Below, one piece after another: positions 25,354 through 36,310 of a DNA stretch of 64,000 nucleotides. Each line of letters opens with the position of its first letter. Positions within the stretch are counted from its first letter, which is position 1. A program made the translations under genes and the position numbers. This DNA is from Punica granatum (Eukaryota > Streptophyta > Magnoliopsida > Myrtales > Lythraceae), in NCBI RefSeq assembly GCF_007655135.1, contig NC_045134.1, positions 4,546,982 to 4,610,981 of the forward strand, in the 5' to 3' direction. The notes beneath the pieces are model-generated. The model did no database searches. It saw only the letters and a list, made by a program, of their open reading frames with translations, and was not told the origin of the DNA.

Positions 25354-26054
25354 GTCACCAGCCCTCAACTTAGCAGACCTCGAGCTGCCTTCTCATGCAT
25401 CGGGAGAGACAATGCAATGCGTTTGTCTGCCAAATCTTTCGCCTGCTTCTGCTCTTCCCCTTCCTCTTCGTTTGATTCTTTCTCGTTCACTGTGCTCTTT
25501 CCCGTTGTCCAGTGAACTGATGGGACTGTGAGGGGACGGGAAGGGTCTCGTCAAAGAGTCCCCTTTGATTCCCAAGCAGACAAAACGAGGACCCGAAAAG
25601 CTGCTCGTGGCAGAGAGAGAAGAGCAGGACCCATCCGAAGAACTTCTGAAACCTCTGGGGGTCTACATAGAACAAACATAAAGTTTTAGGACTAGAAACG
25701 AAAATTGAGGAAGATGGAGGACCATTTCGAGGATTCAAAAAGTACGATTCTCTGGCGAGTCAAAGCCCTTTTGCTGGTTTGGGAACTTTGGTGTGACTCC
25801 ATCTCAGGCTCGGGAGCAGCTTCCTTCCCGGCGAGCCAAGCCGAAACCTCAGGTATGGTCTCAGGGTCGGACTCGGACCAAACCCCCCCCCCGCCCTCTC
25901 TCTCTCTCTCTCTCTCTGGAGTCGTCGGAGCTGTTCAAGCTCGAGACTGGCATTACCGATCATCTATGGACCGGACCGCCGGAAGCTTCGGCTCGGGCGT
26001 TTTCCGAGCTGATGGCCTAATCGCCTCTTGGCTTTCCCTGTTCCAGTGCGGAGG
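25354..26054. promoter_or_regulatory. Shared intergenic interval between divergent remorin and zinc-ribbon genes
   Basis: The two start codons face away from each other across 701 bp. This interval must contain both 5' leaders and both core promoters, making it a candidate bidirectional promoter. It holds a CT microsatellite at about 25897-25917. A pyrimidine-rich TTCCCTGTTCCAG just before the zinc-ribbon ATG could be the acceptor of a leader intron. Open frames in this interval are not conserved proteins that I know. Confidence 0.55.
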
Positions 26055-28347
26055 ATGGGGAGCAGGGAACCACTGGAGCACTACGGCTTGCGATCGGCGA
26101 GCTCCTTCTCCTCGCTGCACGACCTTAACGCCGACCGCGATGCCGTCACCGAAGACAGCTTGGACAACGACGGGGACTCTGCCGCTGTCGTGAGTCGACC
26201 CTCTCCTGCCTCTTCGAAGTTTACTTCAATAGCAATTAGCAAATTTGCGCGAAATGACAAAGGACTGAAATTTCTTAAGCGTAAATTGATAATTGGGAAT
26301 TGTTGTTGGTTGTTGCAGGAATGTATGCACGAATCTTACCGGGCTTCGTTGCCGCTTCATGCTGTCGGAGTTGACGAAGGTCGAACCGGCCTCGAGAACA
26401 GTGGGAGCTCGAGCAGCCCTTATAATATGCTATCCACTGAAGGTAAGATATTCCGACTTATTTTCGTGGAAAGGAATGCTTGTCATTGTTACTTAGGACG
26501 AATGGAAAAGCTTTTCCTTGGTATTTGTGAATTGACTAGTTGATTGAAATTTGCCATAGATGTTTCACCGATCGAATCGGCGAAGGCGAGATTCCTGCAA
26601 ATTATCGTGGATCATTTCATCATTGATCATGTGATCGAGGTTACCGACCCTGAGACTGACTACTCTGGACAAGTTGGGCAAGATAAGCTGAACAAGAGGA
26701 AGCCGGGAGAGGTCCAGTATGAGGGTGATCCAAGATTTGCCCTGCCTCAAATGTATATTGCGAATATGTACGAAACCTTGGTGAATGATGTAAATATTAG
26801 GCTTGCTTCCTTAAATGGTATTCGTGAAAAGACTATCGGGGTAGCTCTTGAAGCGTCCGGTGGTTTGTACAGAAGGCTAGCTAAGAAATTCCCGAAGAAA
26901 GGTACCTTTTTCTCTTATTTGTTTTGATAGTAGAAGAGAGCAAGCTGCTCATGCGTGTTTCTATTCCTTGAGGTTTTTTTTTCCTTCATTTTAAGGTAGT
27001 TTAGCCTGATTTTCGTGTCTTAAATTATTCATGTTGGTTAAAAATTTATTTATTTATTTTATTTTTATGTGCATCTTTGATGCTTTGTTTGACAGGACCT
27101 TGTACATATAGGAGAAGAGAATTGGCTACTTCTGTTGAAACAAGAACAAGATTCCCTGAGTTAGTTATACAAGAAGAGAAACGGGTTCGTTTTGTTGTTA
27201 TTAATGGTTTGGATATTGTCGAGAAACCAAATGGCATGTCGATTGATGATGCTGAGTGGTAAGTTATATATCCTCGTTCTTTCTATTTAACTGGTCCCTC
27301 CTGACGAGGAATGTTCTTTACCATATATTATATGAGTAACCATTTCGTGCACTTTTTGCTTGCCCTCCCTCTCAGGTTTAAACGATTAACAGGTCGGAAT
27401 GAAGTAGCTATCTCGCCTCGAGATTATAAGTTCTATTCTCCTAGACACAAACAAAAGCGTGTCGGTTCAAATTCAGCATCACACATCCCCGGTTTGCCTG
27501 TAAGACCTTTATGGCTGCTAAAGCTTCACTTTAAATTTGCTAAACCCATTGATTGCTTACATAGAGGTATTTAATCATATTGATATGCACTAACATCATA
27601 AGTTCTCTCTGTTTCTCGACAATTTGGTGAATATTTCGTGTAATTGGGTGAGAATGCGTGTTTCTGTATTTGCCCGTGGCTTGTTCCTCTGCATGAAATT
27701 GAATCTTTAAACTGTAAGTTGAGATGTCTTACTTAGTTCCCGAACTTTTCAGACATTTAATGAGACGGATAGCTCTTCAACCATGGCTGCTGCACAAGGT
27801 TTTCGCTCCATTACTGAAGTACATTCTGCTTTCCCTCCTGAGTTCTAGACATTTTGTTTCCATCAATTGTTTTGCTTGTGTGTTTCCAAGTCTGAGGTAT
27901 GATTCTTCTTATATGCAGTCACCGAATCAGCAAGCAACTCCGTCTAAGCATCACATGCAGTCGATGTCCCATCAGCCTCAGTTTCATCCGATTCACCAGA
28001 GCCTCCATCAGCAAATGCACCAAAGCCCACACACCTCTCACTTTCCCCAGAACCTGCCCGATATCCCTCATCCGCATCACTCTCCTACGATATCACAACA
28101 CATGCCGTGCTTACAGCCCCTTGTCGGGGCCCATGTGGGAGGGCGCATGCATGTAATGGTGAGTGGAGTATCATTTCGTCCATGCTTTGCTCAGCAAGAA
28201 ACGAGTTCTTGTTTGCATGGTCTGATGAGTGTTTCTAACTTACAGGCTTCGACCCCTGCAAAGTTCTGCGATGAATGTGGGACACCGTATCTGAGAGAGA
28301 CCTCGAAGTTCTGCTCCGAGTGCGGTGTCAAGAGATTAGGAACGTGA
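26055..28347 (+). CDS. Conserved plant protein with C-terminal zinc ribbon, function unknown (eight exons)
   Basis: I do not recognise a named family. Exons 26055-26189, 26319-26442, 26560-26901, 27096-27258, 27376-27499, 27753-27818, 27919-28158 and 28246-28347 join in frame to 431 residues with GT-AG sites throughout. The ATG at 26055 gives MGSREPLEHYGLRSASSFSS; the leftward extension in this frame lacks an ATG. The middle (residues 60-250) is globular, with conserved-looking DHFIIDHVIEVTDPETDY and a basic segment. Then comes a His/Gln/Pro-rich disordered region (exon 7, repeated H-Q-S units). The C-terminus is a compact treble of cysteines, CDECGTPYLRETSKFCSEC, the Cx2C…Cx2C pattern of a zinc ribbon. 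A nuclear nucleic-acid or protein-binding role is possible but only inferred. The regularity of splice sites and frame makes gene status firm. Confidence 0.85.
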
Positions 28348-29265
28348 TAGATTCTTCTAAAATTGTTTCTCAGTTGGAATTTTGGGTATATATTGTTAAG
28401 GACCTGTGTAAATATTGATACTTGAAGAGAGACAGTAATTGGTTGCTTGTAACTTTTCAGAGTGAAATAACTCACAATGAATCAGTGATACCATGTTGGC
28501 TCCTGATTCTGAGCAGCCACTGATTTGCACAATTACGAGATTCGGTCGACAGAATCAAAGTTGGATATGAAAGCGACATCGCAAGGTAGCAACTTCTCTG
28601 GAGCGAAATGGAGCATGTAAGTAGGATATCCATAGTTAAAGACGGCGAGCACTGCCTCGGAGCAGCTAAACTGGAGTTGGTATCGAAACTCTCATGGAAT
28701 CTTTGCCAATTTTCACTGAAGCTTAAATGTCTCGATCATGCCGTAGCTTGGATGACAAAGTCCTTGGATTGGAAATCTGAGGAGGTGGCCTTAACTCACA
28801 GGATAGGTGTGATCAACAAATAACTCGACGGTGGCATTTTGGATGACAAAGTCACTGGAGGCCTTAACTCACTGGATAGGTGGCTGCCACCGGACTCGGT
28901 GCCGATCATCTACACAGCCAATGAGAGACAACAATGAAAAGTTAGCCAGGTAAGCCACCGAGCAATCAGAACCCGCTGTGTCAGCCATGGCGACCAGCCA
29001 CCACCGGCTCGGCGAGTGCGGAGTAGGAGTTGGTGATCTCAATCGAAGATCTTTAGGTAGATGAACCATATTAGGACTCCCTTGGCCTCGTGGAAAATAT
29101 GTCCAGCTGTTGACTATTTGACTGTTGACCTAACAGCCGTCTTCTTCTTCATCGTCTCTTCTTCCCCTCTCCTCTGCAGCTCTACCACCAGGCACCCACC
29201 CTCCTCACAGAAACCCTAATCTTCCTCCTCCGTAGCTTTCTGGATTCCCGCTCTCAGCCACCGCC
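28348..29265. other. Intergenic interval before SLOW GREEN 1
   Basis: A short direct repeat (GGATGACAAAGTC…GGCCTTAACTCAC, at about 28751-28801 and 28841-28872) lies mid-interval. The last 150 bp are pyrimidine-rich and likely contain the SG1 leader. No gene was recognised. Confidence 0.6.
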
Positions 29266-30288
29266 ATGAATTCAGCTCTTACTAGTCTCCCTTCTTCCTC
29301 CTTTCGTCTCACAACATCCCCTTTCGCCTCTGCCCCAAAAACCCTAACCTTTCCTTCTCCTTCCTCGAAAGTCAACGCTGTCGTCCCTCCAAAGCTCCGG
29401 GATTTCTCCTCTACAGGCCAAAAATCCATCAGGGCTTGTTCATCTTCAGTCCCCGAAGCTCGTCCTCCTTCCTCTTCCCCGAAAAACCCGATCCGCCGTG
29501 CCATTGAGAACTCTGCAGCCGCCGCAGTGCTCCTCGCTGCTGCCATCTCGTTCGCTGGGAAGCTCCCGGCTGCGAGGGCGGAGCCGCCCCCTCCGGCTGC
29601 ATTGTCCGAGCAGCAGGCCCTCGAAGAAGATGAGCGGGCGTCTAAATCCTCTGCCCTGCCCGAGTTCCTCGAGGCAAATCCCGACTCCATTGAGACTCTC
29701 AAGCAGCTCCTGCAGACTAAGCTGGAGAATCGGGAGGACGAGGAAGCTCTCGCGTTGCTGAAACGCCTGGTGGCGGCGCAGCCTGCAGAGATCGAACGGA
29801 AGTTCCTCCTCGCCCGGCTGCACAATGAGATGGGGGACACGCAAGCTGCTCGCCAAGTGTTCGAGGAAATATTGCAGATGAACCCCTTGTCCTTTGAGGC
29901 ATTGTTCGAGAATGCGCTGCTGATGGACCGGTGTGGGGAGGGAGAGGCGGTGCTTAGCCGGCTCGAGGAGGCCCTGAAGGTGGCCGAGGGTGAGAACAGG
30001 GCCAAGGAGGCGAGGGACGTGAGGCTGATAATGGCCCAGATGAGGTTTCTGCAGAAGGACGTGGAGGGAGCCTTGAGGAGCTACCAGGACTTGGTCAAAG
30101 AAGACCCAACCGACTTTCGTCCTTACTTTTGTCAGGGGATGGTCTACAGCCTGCTGGATCGGAACGAGGAGGCAAGGGAGCAGTTTGCCAAGTACAGGGA
30201 GCTCTCTCCTAGGAAGTTCGAGGTCGAGGGGTACCTGCGGACCCCACTGTCGAGGATGAAGTTGTTCGGGACGGATGAGAGCAATTGA
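29266..30288 (+). CDS. SG1: SLOW GREEN 1-like chloroplast TPR protein
   Basis: SLOW GREEN 1 is a chloroplast tetratricopeptide protein needed for early chloroplast development and greening. This single-exon frame gives 340 residues. The first 70 or so are Ser/Pro/Ala-rich with few acidic residues, as expected for a transit peptide. A hydrophobic Ala-rich segment (about 85-105, AAAAVLLAAAISFAGKLPAA) could be a membrane span or thylakoid-type signal. TPR-like helices follow from about 130 (for example LLQTKLENREDEEALALLKR and ARLHNEMGDTQAARQVFEEI). The C-terminus KFEVEGYLRTPLSRMKLFGT is the family signature I rely on for the name. ATG at 29266 sits in a good context (CCGCCATGAA). No intron is needed. 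Confidence 0.85.
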   Translation: MNSALTSLPSSSFRLTTSPFASAPKTLTFPSPSSKVNAVVPPKLRDFSSTGQKSIRACSSSVPEARPPSSSPKNPIRRAIENSAAAAVLLAAAISFAGKLPAARAEPPPPAALSEQQALEEDERASKSSALPEFLEANPDSIETLKQLLQTKLENREDEEALALLKRLVAAQPAEIERKFLLARLHNEMGDTQAARQVFEEILQMNPLSFEALFENALLMDRCGEGEAVLSRLEEALKVAEGENRAKEARDVRLIMAQMRFLQKDVEGALRSYQDLVKEDPTDFRPYFCQGMVYSLLDRNEEAREQFAKYRELSPRKFEVEGYLRTPLSRMKLFGTDESN

Positions 30289-31456
30289 GGGATTCCTCGA
30301 GTCGGGTTTTTGGTTCCTATAAGAATAATCGGATCTTGCAGAGGATAGTTTAGAGTTGGACTAGTCTCTTGCAAGAGGAGGCAGAGTTAGTCGAATTCCA
30401 CCGGTAATCCTGTCTATTCTTTTTCTAGTATACTGATGATCATCAGCCTAATATGTAGTTCAGTTCAAAGCTTCCGAGGATAATTCTGTGTAATAGCCAT
30501 AATGTATGTTGAGACAGTGAGAACTTATCGAAATGAAGTCGAGTAGACATTCTTGCTCCATAGCAGTCTTCTGTCATGATACTGTAAATACATATGTTAC
30601 CCGAAAGCTACATTATCACTATCGATAATGCGATCCACACCGATCAACGGCTACGGTTAACTGTTGATCCCCTAGCCGGGTCCAAGATGGACTTTCCCGC
30701 GAGACGAATGGATGATGTTTGCTGGAATTAGAAATAGAACCACATTCTTTCAGTGCACATAGTTACACGGAGTTTGGACGTTCTTACAGCTGAACTCCCG
30801 CACAACGTCGATCTCACTTGTCACTGGGTTGACCCTTTTACCGGCAAACATCTCTGATCCGGTCCAAAACAAACTGGGATCCCGAGACAACCGTCGCTGT
30901 TGGCTGCTAATGTCTAGCATACAACCAGTTTAAATTGTCTTTGTCTGCAAATGTCACTCCTGGATGAGTAGGTCCGAGTCCAAGGAATTCGTGGTCACGA
31001 ATGAGAGATTCTTCTCCAGGCTCCGGAATCAACATCGGTTGCACTACGTGCATTTTCATCATATACACTGCCACTGCCTGATGAAAAGTTCAGGCCGCAA
31101 ATCGCATGAGTAATTCTACTATATCACGCACGGTGGAGAAGCAGAATCACGTGGTTCTGGTTCGGCGTGAAGAACGATCGGAATCCAACCGATAGTTTTA
31201 GGACAGGACTGTGAACTCGGGGAAGAAGATGAAACGGAACTAATGATGACTGAAACGGCTGTTGTGGTAAAACAGGAAAAACGGAAAACTGATTATGTAT
31301 GTCCAGGAATTCTCCACGTGGCAGCTTGTGAGTGGTTCCTAGGATCCTCCCCAAATCCACGGCGGCTTCGAGTAAGATAAGGTATATAACTCTGTTCTAA
31401 CAGGACCTCCGTGAACGGCCATCGCCGTTTCCTTCACAACCTGCATCTCGTCTTCA
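30289..31456. other. Intergenic interval with PPR promoter
   Basis: This contains the SG1 3' region and, at 31383-31389, a TATATAA box 68-74 bp before the PPR start codon. I saw nothing else coding. Confidence 0.6.
31383..31389 (+). promoter_or_regulatory. TATA box of the PPR gene
   Basis: TATATAA in the context AAGGTATATAACTCTG lies 68 bp before the ATG at 31457, implying a leader of about 40 nt. Confidence 0.6.
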
Positions 31457-33295
31457 ATGGCCGTCTCCACTTCTTCGGATTGGCCTTTAACTGCCTTTAA
31501 CAACTCATCTCGGCGGCAGAAGCTTCAATCTCCTTTCCCAGTTCGAAGCCGGCTCTTTAAGACACTCCCCTCCCTGCCCTTCCCTTGTCCAAAGCTTGTG
31601 GCCAATCTCCATGCAACGTCGTCGGACTGCCCTTCTTCGGTCCTCGAGGAACCGTCTAGCCTCGTCCCGTTGGTGGAATTCAAAGACCAACTGCCTGGCT
31701 CCGCAACTTTGAATGCTTTCCTTCGCGGGTTGTTTGAAACTCCCGAGACCGAGGAGCTTGCATTTGAGTGCTACAAGAAGGCTAAAGCTCGGCGTGATTT
31801 TAAGCCTGAGGGATCCACAGTGGACCTCGTGGCTGAGTATCTTATGCGGGCAAAGAAATGGGAATCAGTTTCAGCTCTTTCCGATGACTTTAAGGTCTAC
31901 GACTTATTGCCTGGTGCTGTCACCTGTGCTAGGCTGATTAGCAGCTGTGTTGAGGCTAGGAAGTTCAGAGTCGTGGAGGGCTTGCTGAAAGTGTTCGTAT
32001 TGAATCGGGAGGTTCCTGTTTTAGCATTTGCTGCTGCAATGAGAGAGTACAATAGGCTTCACATGTTTAGCAGCACGATTCTCGTGTTTGAACGAATGCA
32101 GTCATCCATTAATCCCAACTTGGTGGACCCTGCATGCTATTTTCGGGCAATGGAGGCTCACACGAAGATTGGGAATACGATGGAAGTTATCAAACTGTTT
32201 GAAGAGTTTAAGAGCAAGGAGTTTGGGAAGGCCCCGTTTTCGGGTCAGATATTGGGTTTGGTCTGCGAGTCATTGTGCAAAGCAGGTCGAGTCTCCGAAG
32301 CCCTGCAGCTGTTTCAGGATATGAGAGTCAATGGGATTGTTATTGATACGCCTGCCTCGGTTTATTCTTCCCTAGTTTCTTCTCTCTCAAATGCCGGGGA
32401 AGTAAAATTAGCAGAGGAGCTCCTCACGGAAGCAGAGAGGCAGGGGAAGGTCCTGCGAGACCCGGACATGTACCTGAAACTTGTGCTGATGTATGTGGAA
32501 GAAGGGATGCTCGAGAAGACCCTCGAAGTTGTGGAAGCGATGAGGGGCCCGAAAAAGCTGAGGGTCTCAGATTGCATATTTTGCGCGATAGTGAATGGGT
32601 TCTCGAAGAAGAGAGGTTACCGTTCCGCTGCTCAAATCTACGAGAAGTTAGTCTCCTTGGGTTGTGAACCGGGACAGGTTACTTATGCATCAGCTATCAA
32701 TGCTTATGCTCGGATTGGGCTCCATTCGAAGGCCGAGGAGATCTTCTCTGAGATGGAGACAAAGGGTTTCGATAAATGCCTCGTGGCTTATTCGAATATG
32801 ATCTCGATTTACGGGAAGACAGGAAGGTTGGGAGAGGCGATGAGGCTCCTAGGGAAGATGAAGGCTAAAGGGATTCGACCGAACGTGTGGGTATATAATT
32901 CCTTGTTGGACATGCACGGTAGGGTGCGGAATCTGAAGCGAGTCGAGAAGCTATGGAAGGAGATGGAGCGGAGTAGGGTGGTTCCTGATAGGGTGAGCTA
33001 CACAAGCCTAATAGGCGCTTATAACCGAGCTCACCAGTTTGAGAGCTGCATTGAGTTCTATCATGAGTACAGGGCCGGCGGAGGCGGGATTGATCGGGCA
33101 ATGGGCGGGATCATGGTTGGTGTCTTCTCGAAGAGCGGAAGGGTCGATGAGTTGGTGAAGCTGTTGAGTGATATGAAGACGGGGGGAACGGGACTCGATG
33201 GGAGGCTCTATAGGACAGCTCTGAATGCTTTGAGGGATGCAGGGCTCCAGAGCCAGGCAAAGTGGTTGCAAGGAAGCTTCGAGGCGATATCTTAG
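31457..33295 (+). CDS. Pentatricopeptide repeat protein, predicted chloroplast
   Basis: PPR proteins bind organellar RNA sequence-specifically. This intronless frame encodes 612 residues with a Ser/Arg-rich transit-peptide-like N-terminus (about 1-50, few acidic residues). From about residue 130 to the end there are roughly ten 35-residue P-type repeats. Clear ones read VTYASAINAYARIGLHSKAE, VAYSNMISIYGKTGRLGEAM and VWVYNSLLDMHGRVRNLKRV. There is no E, DYW or SMR tail. Overall it resembles the protein encoded by Arabidopsis At5g13770, from memory, and its RNA target is not known to me. A TATA box lies at 31383. Confidence 0.88.
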   Translation: MAVSTSSDWPLTAFNNSSRRQKLQSPFPVRSRLFKTLPSLPFPCPKLVANLHATSSDCPSSVLEEPSSLVPLVEFKDQLPGSATLNAFLRGLFETPETEELAFECYKKAKARRDFKPEGSTVDLVAEYLMRAKKWESVSALSDDFKVYDLLPGAVTCARLISSCVEARKFRVVEGLLKVFVLNREVPVLAFAAAMREYNRLHMFSSTILVFERMQSSINPNLVDPACYFRAMEAHTKIGNTMEVIKLFEEFKSKEFGKAPFSGQILGLVCESLCKAGRVSEALQLFQDMRVNGIVIDTPASVYSSLVSSLSNAGEVKLAEELLTEAERQGKVLRDPDMYLKLVLMYVEEGMLEKTLEVVEAMRGPKKLRVSDCIFCAIVNGFSKKRGYRSAAQIYEKLVSLGCEPGQVTYASAINAYARIGLHSKAEEIFSEMETKGFDKCLVAYSNMISIYGKTGRLGEAMRLLGKMKAKGIRPNVWVYNSLLDMHGRVRNLKRVEKLWKEMERSRVVPDRVSYTSLIGAYNRAHQFESCIEFYHEYRAGGGGIDRAMGGIMVGVFSKSGRVDELVKLLSDMKTGGTGLDGRLYRTALNALRDAGLQSQAKWLQGSFEAIS

Positions 33296-34093
33296 GTCCG
33301 ATGTTTAGGTTCAAATGCTCCTTTCTTCTGTAATTACAGTATACTCTAGTCGGAGAGATTCCGGTTTTCATCGAACGTCTCAAAAGAGACCACCGTAAGT
33401 AACAATCGTTTAATGTCACGGAAAAAATTGAACTAAAAGGAACTGAAAGATTGTCAGTTCCTTCTTGCCCTTCTGATGAGTATGACCCGATTTTGGTCCG
33501 TTATGACGTTGCCTTTTCTCGATAGATATCATAGCTATGTAGCATCCGAAGTACAGCATCTGTTCTATTTGCAGCACGTCATTAGATTTCCGGAAAACTG
33601 TTCTCATTCCTCGAGTTTTCTAGTCCTCGATATATTGTTTAAAGGGTGATCCGACATGGTTTCTTCTTGTTTATGTCGTGTAAGGAGTGATTTGACATGG
33701 CTGTTTTCTCATTGTTTTCCTCATCTCTCTAGGGAAAAAGGGAAGTCTTTCCTACAGTTAATTCCGTTAGAATCACTGACTGAGCTGCGCTTCTGCTGAA
33801 GCATGAAGGTTACGTTCACCGGGCAACCGAGTTCGATCTTTCATACATGTCGCACGATATCCCGGGCCTCCTTCCGTCTCATACGAAGTACCATCACGAC
33901 GGTATCAGGAGAACGTGATTTTGGAATACAAAAATTTATTTCCAATACGAACACCACAGCCGAGTACAAAACGGGTTACAACACAGACGGGAGAAAAGAG
34001 AAGGGATAGAGACGTGGAGGACCTCACAACATAGATTGTGAGATTTTATTCTCGCAAAATATCAGAAGCAGAAGCCGAAGCGATCGTAGCTAC
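33296..34093. other. Intergenic interval between convergent PPR and defensin genes
   Basis: The two genes converge, so both 3' UTRs lie here. A small direct repeat around GTGATCCGACATGGTTTCT and GTGATTTGACATGGCTGTT (about 33647 and 33687) is visible. No gene seen. Confidence 0.6.
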
Positions 34094-34509
34094 TTAGCAT
34101 TGTTTGGTGCAGAAGCAGCGGCGGCGGAAGCCACGGCAGTGGCCGCCATGGAAGCCCTCGGTCTGGCAGACGGAGCCGCAGTTGGTATTGCTGACACACG
34201 TTCCCCTGAACTTGTGGCTCTGCGACTCGCAAGTCCTCGCCTCCACCACCGTCGTGCTCATCTCTGCTTGTCGGAATAAAACATGACAGTAACAGATATT
34301 AGGACCGAGTTATAACTTCATCAGTTAGTTGGTATATACTACATGATTGTTAAAACTCTATAAGATTGGTCTACCATCAGTTTACGCTAACGACGTCGAA
34401 ACAAATGGATCGACATAGAAACAAAGATCGAGTGAGAGGAAGGACCGGTGGCCGCGGCGAGCAGAAGCAGGACGAGTATTGCCCGAAACAAAGGCTTGCT
34501 GAGACCCAT
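34094..34509 (-). CDS. Class I plant defensin (two exons)
   Basis: Defensins are small secreted antimicrobial or signalling peptides. Exon 1 is 34509-34446 and exon 2 is 34263-34094, with a 182-nt GT-AG intron in phase 1, the classic defensin intron position within the signal peptide. The precursor is 77 residues: signal peptide 1-30 (hydrophobic core [12 protein letters not shown], ending VVEA) and a 47-residue mature peptide starting [10 protein letters not shown]. The mature peptide has eight cysteines at 3, 14, 20, 24, 34, 41, 43 and 47, the CSalphabeta spacing. It contains the gamma-core [12 protein letters not shown] and ends TKQC without a vacuolar propeptide. It most resembles the Arabidopsis PDF2 group (RTCESQSH start). 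A TATA box lies about 52 bp upstream of the ATG. The frame is intact and probably functional. Confidence 0.93.
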
Positions 34510-34560
34510 TGCTGTGTATGTGAAAGCTAGTGTGCAATGTTTTAGATCAATCAGGCACCC

Positions 34561-34569
34561 ATTTATATA
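34561..34569 (-). promoter_or_regulatory. TATA box of the defensin gene
   Basis: TATATAAAT on the minus strand lies 52-60 bp before the defensin ATG at 34509, consistent with a short leader. Confidence 0.65.
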
Positions 34570-34744
34570 GTGAAATATTGGGAAATGTTTATTATTTTCT
34601 ATTTTGGTAAAAAACAGTAAGCGTGAAATTACCTGAGGCGCCAAACCAAACAGCACCAGAGCGTCCACTGGAAGAACGATCCAGAATCCACAAAAGGCAA
34701 AGAAAGTTAGAGGACGCCTTTCCTTATTCATTATTTAAATTCAT

Positions 34745-35020
34745 TTACGATGTGCGTGCGGTACAGTTGATAAATATGACCGATCTTAAATGCATAGTAT
34801 GGATTTGGAATCTATCGAAGAGCACTCGAGGCAAAAGTTTGCCGACACTCTAATCGGAATTGGATGTATGGACATTATTCACGACGTGCAGGTAAAGGTG
34901 ATAAATCATGATCGGGATCTAAGGACATTATTATTTATGACATGCAGTACAGGTGATAAATTACGTGTCAATGACTGACTGATCTTTAATGCGCTGTACG
35001 GGTTTGAAGTCTATTGGTAG
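34745..35020 (+). repeat. Imperfect tandem repeats upstream of the defensin
   Basis: Three related units carry a (GATGTGC/GACGTGC/GACATGC)AGxxxAGGTGATAAAT-type core, at about 34749, 34881 and 34938. Two are followed by GATCTTAAATGCATAGTATG or its diverged form GATCTTTAATGCGCTGTACG. They are non-coding and of unknown origin. Confidence 0.5.
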
Positions 35021-36046
35021 AAATCTCATGGCTGAAGTAAGTCGAGAGCCTATCGAGTAAGTGTGGCGTAGAGATGTACACATTCGTCTCATAATAAAAA
35101 TATTCTAAGTTTGATAATTATTGTTAAAATTTTTATTTTATTGTACTCACAACCTTCTTATCGGAAAAGAAAAAAAAAGAAAAAGAAAAAAAAAAGGTAG
35201 AGTCTAATCTTAATTGAATCTCTAAATTGAGGATGTATCCGGATTTCATTATAGAATGACGTGGAAGGATAGAAGGTAAAGAAAAGGAGCAAGATCTGCT
35301 TTTTCTTTTTCCTTTATCTTTTAGTTTTTTTTTTTTTGGGCTTCTTTTATTGGTATCTTTCTTTTTTAACATAATTTTGATCTGTCCTCTTACTTTGTTG
35401 CCCATTACGTGCCCTAATCAAATTAAAATGTGAATTGAATTGAAAGAATGATCTATATAAAGTGATTGCTTTTCCTTGGCCTATCCTTTCCTTTTCTCAC
35501 TGTGTGTCTGAATTGATTGCTTTGCAGCTCATCATACACGTTCTGAACACATGCGGAGAATTGCGATTCGAGAAAATAATTCGTGAGTTTTCCGATTTTT
35601 CATACAATAAAACGTCATGATTGTAATGAATTATGCAGCATTCAGATCTTTTAAGACTACTTAACCAAAGCATTATTTTTAGGGAAATACCAATTGCGGT
35701 CATAATTTGTTTCCCTTTTTAAGACTATTTTTTATTAAGAATATCACATTGCATAAATTACGGGCTTTCTTGTTTTAGAAATATTTACAGTACGAAAAAA
35801 ATAAAAAATAAATAAATGAAAAAGAAGTTGAAAGCTTCGAACAAATTAGAGGAAGGGCCATCAGCCACAAGATCCCCAAGCAATGTCACAGGACGACACA
35901 GGGGGACCTCTTCTGGGGAGGTTGTGGTTGGAATTGAACCACGATGGTCACTGTGCAAATCATATTTACAGGTAACTCTATACTTTTTTGAATAATCGTA
36001 ACTTTATTAAATGGTTATAAGATAATAATGATCTAGTTTATTTTTC
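35021..36046. other. AT-rich intergenic DNA
   Basis: A pure A/G tract (35166-35195) and T-runs are present. No gene was recognised. Confidence 0.6.
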
Positions 36047-36310
36047 ATGTTTGATTTTAGAGCCATTTTTATAATTCTATTTCACTTAATTACACTTATT
36101 TTCAATTCAACAACACAATTATTATTTTTTTCTTTTTCTTTAATTTTTTTAACCATTCAATTCAATTTTTAATACTAAATTCTCTCAACTATTCATTACT
36201 TTTTCACTTTTTTTAATAATTTAATAACATAATCATTACAATCTAATTATATGGATATATATATAATTACAGTTAGAGTTGAGTTAAATTCAACTGTAAT
36301 TCCAAATAAG
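36047..36310 (-). mobile_element. Short inverted-repeat element (MITE), family A copy 4
   Basis: Left terminus ATGTTTGATTTTAGAG and right terminus ending AACTGTAATTCCAAATAAG pair imperfectly. The interior (ACCATTCAATTCAATTTTTA, CTCAACTATTCATTAC) matches copy 3 closely. It has the same orientation as copy 3. Non-coding. Confidence 0.65.

Noticed and set aside
25705..26193. 162-codon frame upstream of and overlapping zinc-ribbon exon 1
   Set aside because: Wrong frame for the conserved exon and no splice-consistent continuation.
29205..30005. 266-codon minus-strand frame opposite SLOW GREEN 1
   Set aside because: Antisense shadow of a real TPR gene. It is Ser/Arg/Ala-rich low complexity.
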